Notes under the pieces: generated by a model
Databases searched by the model: none
Seen by the model: only the letters and a program-made list of their open reading frames with translations
What the model was told of the DNA's origin: nothing
Source of the DNA: Ignavibacteriota bacterium
Lineage (GTDB): Bacteria > Bacteroidota > Ignavibacteria > UBA10030
Direction: 5' to 3'
DNA: 61,934 nt
NCBI GenBank assembly: GCA_003162695.1
Contig: PMML01000058.1
Coordinates: 11,816 to 73,749, forward strand
Position numbers and translations under genes: made by a program
In this document: positions 59,153 through 61,934 of the stretch, one piece after another
Layout: the number at the start of each line of letters is the position of its first letter
Numbering within the stretch: the stretch's first letter is position 1

Positions 59153-60388
59153 ATGCCGATTTCCTTTGACGATGCTGCGGAACAGTATGTCAAACTCGTT
59201 CTTGCGCTCGGTCTGCACGATGCCGATGAGGTCGATGCGTATTTCGGTCCGCCCGAATGGCTGGAAATGGAAAAAGCGCGGAAACGAACGCTTGATCAAA
59301 TTTCCTATGAGGCAACTCTTCTGTATTCGCAGCTTGCTGTGTCCGAAAAGGCCGATTCAAAGGAAAATGAACTTACTCAACTGCGGCGCCTGTATTTGTC
59401 CAAGCAGGTTTCCGCAGTTGGTTCTCGATCGTCCATACTCTCCGGACGCAATCTATCGTTCGATGAAGAAGCACGTGCATTATACGATGCAGTTCCCCCG
59501 GTTTTTACGGAAAAATCTTTTCAGGAGATCGTTGCGCACCTGGATGCGCTCCTTCCCGGCAGCGGTCCGATTCCGGAACGGGCAGAGAAGTACCGTCAGC
59601 AGTTCGTCATAGAAATGAACGATCTCGATAAAGTATTTCAGACCGCCATTGCAGAATGCCGGTCGCGGACAAAAAAATATATACCGCTGCCGGAACACGA
59701 TTCGTTCCATATCGAATATGTCCGGAACAAATCGTGGAGCGGCTACAACTGGTTTAAGGGAAACGGCGAAAGTCTGATTCAGATCAATACCGACCTTCCT
59801 ATTTTTTTAGAACGGGCTGTCGACCTTGCGGCTCACGAAGGATATCCGGGTCATCATGTGTACAATTCGCTTTTAGAAAATGAATTCGCCCGCCGCCGCG
59901 GATGGAAGGAATTTACGGTTTATGCATTGTTCAGCCCGCAGTCCCTTATTGCGGAGGGTACGGCGAATTTCGGAATTGAAGTCGCTTTTCCGGGAAACGA
60001 ACGGATGGAGTATGAACGGGACGTTCTTTTTCCCGCTGCGCATTTGGATGCCTCACAGGCGGAACAGTATTCCGAAGTTCAGGCGCTGTCCGCCCGTCTG
60101 GGATATGCCGGGAACGAAGCGGCGCGGAATTATTTAAACGGAGTCATGAGCCGGAGCCAGGCGGTCGAGTGGCTTGTTGCTTATGCACTGATGTCTCCGG
60201 AACGTGCAGAACAGCGCACGCGTTTTTTTGATCAGTACAGAAGTTACGTTATCAACTATAATCTCGGCCAGGATCTGGTCAAGCGGTATATCGAAGCGCG
60301 CGGAGGGACTGAGGCGGATCCGGCAAAACGCTGGGAGGAATTCGCGAAACTTATTTCATCACCGCGCCTGCCGTCCGGAATGCTCTAA
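59153..60388 (+). CDS. DUF885-like putative metallopeptidase
   Basis: LAAHEGYPGHHVYNSLLE and SLIAEGTANFGIEVAFPG motifs. Confidence 0.78.
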   Translation: MPISFDDAAEQYVKLVLALGLHDADEVDAYFGPPEWLEMEKARKRTLDQISYEATLLYSQLAVSEKADSKENELTQLRRLYLSKQVSAVGSRSSILSGRNLSFDEEARALYDAVPPVFTEKSFQEIVAHLDALLPGSGPIPERAEKYRQQFVIEMNDLDKVFQTAIAECRSRTKKYIPLPEHDSFHIEYVRNKSWSGYNWFKGNGESLIQINTDLPIFLERAVDLAAHEGYPGHHVYNSLLENEFARRRGWKEFTVYALFSPQSLIAEGTANFGIEVAFPGNERMEYERDVLFPAAHLDASQAEQYSEVQALSARLGYAGNEAARNYLNGVMSRSQAVEWLVAYALMSPERAEQRTRFFDQYRSYVINYNLGQDLVKRYIEARGGTEADPAKRWEEFAKLISSPRLPSGML

Positions 60389-60448
60389 GCATTCGTACAG
60401 GAAAGAACAATTTATAACCGAAATGGAAAGATTCTAAAGCACAGAATT

Positions 60449-60478
60449 AAAGGCCGGATTTCGAATAATCCGGCCTTT
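60449..60478. terminator. Bidirectional Rho-independent terminator
   Basis: AAAGGCCGGATT-TCGAAT-AATCCGGCCTTT between convergent genes. Confidence 0.85.
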
Positions 60479-60499
60479 ATCGTTACATTTCACAGGGTG

Positions 60500-61348
60500 T
60501 TAAAACACAATACCCAGATAAGTAAAGAGCAGCTGGGTCGGCTGTTCTCTTGTATCGGATATCGGAGTAGGATACCCAATTCCGTTTATTGTGGAGGTTT
60601 CGGAATTGCTGTAATTCGGTTTGCTTATTAAGAACCTGGCACCAAGGGCAAGATGTCCCAGATCGAACTCAATCATTCCGCCATACGCTAATGCAGTAGC
60701 TGACATTGATTGTGTCGTGGAATTATTATAATAATCCGTACTTGTTGCCGACAATTTACCGAAATCAGCGCCGATAAGAGGCGCAATAAAAAAATTAAAG
60801 CCTGAAACATTTGCAGTTCCGATTTTCAATCCCAGAAGTGCCATTATAGATTGATATTTTTCAGAATTTCCTGATGATTCATCGGTTGAATTTAAGGCAT
60901 ACAACCCGCTGATTAATAAACCTACCTCTCCGCTTGTAACGAATTGCAGACCGGCTGCAAAACCGGTTTTTGCGTAGCCGGCATTTCCATTAGTAAAGTC
61001 TGAACTGGCGAAATCGCCCATGGGAAACGCCGCTCCCCCGAAGATACTGAAGGATGGGGATGGGCCGGAGGCATGTTCCGCAGATTCCTTGGAAGAAATC
61101 GACGGTTCGGTTTCGGGCACCAGTTCTTTGCCGTACTTGTCAATGTCAGAAAAGTTATAGACAAAAATATTGCCGTCTGCCGTTTGAATTTTAATGGAAA
61201 CATTCGGTATGGTTTCAATGATCATTCCATGTATAACGCTGCCGTTTTTCAGATAGACGACATCGCGTGTTGCTGTCTGTGCAAAGAGGCTGGTGACGCA
61301 AAATATAATGACGATTCCCACTATGACAAAACGGTAACTTGTTTTCAT
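60500..61348 (-). CDS. Hypothetical outer-membrane beta-barrel-like protein
   Basis: Signal peptide, RDVVYLKNGSVIHGMIIETIPNVSIKIQTADGNIFVYNFSDI module then barrel-like glycine/aromatic pattern to LLFTYLGIVF. Confidence 0.7.
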   Translation of the reverse strand: MKTSYRFVIVGIVIIFCVTSLFAQTATRDVVYLKNGSVIHGMIIETIPNVSIKIQTADGNIFVYNFSDIDKYGKELVPETEPSISSKESAEHASGPSPSFSIFGGAAFPMGDFASSDFTNGNAGYAKTGFAAGLQFVTSGEVGLLISGLYALNSTDESSGNSEKYQSIMALLGLKIGTANVSGFNFFIAPLIGADFGKLSATSTDYYNNSTTQSMSATALAYGGMIEFDLGHLALGARFLISKPNYSNSETSTINGIGYPTPISDTREQPTQLLFTYLGIVF

Positions 61349-61934
61349 GAAGAACTCCTTTTATTAAAGATCGTTTTGATTAAAGATCGCAGCCTTTGAT
61401 ATGTAATTGAATAAATAAATGTATGTAAGGCATCTGGCACTCCGCGCGGCAACCTTTTTCGCGCAGGGTTATACACTTTTCAAAATATTTTCTTGAGCTG
61501 CTTGATTCCAAATATAAAGCCAGAGGGTAAACGACGCAACGTTTAAAAAATTTTAAGCGGAGAAAAAATAGTCAGTCCTTACCTTCGTTTTTTCTCTGCC
61601 GGAACACTTTCATAGAATACTTAATAAAAATTAAGAGCAAAAGCAAATGAGAAAGAATTACCGTGTGATAGAGGTCATGCATTGCGGGAGAAGGACTGAT
61701 ATTTCGGCTCTGAAAGTATGTTAAAAAAGGTTTTTTTGATTACGAAATACAATCATCATTTTTTGAGCCGTTAGAATCCTCCGGCAGAATGCTCGTGTAT
61801 TTGATCCAATTATTTTGTCTTTAATATGCCGGTATATGTAATTTTATGTCCGCGGTATCGTCGTTTGCCAAATAGTGCCGCTTCAAATATGCAGTATTGT
61901 GTTTTGCTTTGCAGAAGTGCGTTATTTTCGCGGC

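Overview
The window is a chromosomal segment of about 62 kb from a Bacteroidota/Chlorobiota/Ignavibacteriota-like (FCB group) bacterium. The affiliation is inferred from NYPNPFNP-type T9SS sorting tails, a TonB-dependent receptor and Bacteroidetes-like promoter motifs. Contents include menA, a hemerythrin-LuxR regulator beside feoAB, an ECF sigma/anti-sigma/DUF4097 cassette, Ppx/Tmk-like/SixA genes, phosphatases, a PhoB/PhoR-like two-component system, dnaG, eno, a phosphohexomutase, macAB, a patatin-BamA protein, marC, uppP and truA. The main finding is a probable phosphate regulon between 13.8 and 36 kb. Four transcription units carry three or four tandem NTAAY half-sites at an exact 11-bp period, each oriented toward its gene: a TIR-like/TM/PstS-like/OmpA fusion, a sixA-tmk-like-tmk-like-ppx operon, a metallophosphoesterase/PafA-type phosphatase pair, and a TonB-receptor/beta-helix/metallophosphoesterase/YncE operon. 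A PhoB/PhoR-like pair lies immediately beyond them. Other observations include a candidate ~79-nt small RNA with its own promoter and terminator, several intergenic arrays of unrelated 7-bp tandem repeats, an in-frame TGA in a PafA-like gene that removes a predicted metal ligand, an A9 frameshift, a tandem PUR-like protein beside dnaG, and several unusual domain fusions. Everything was read by eye from the sequence; no database search was run.
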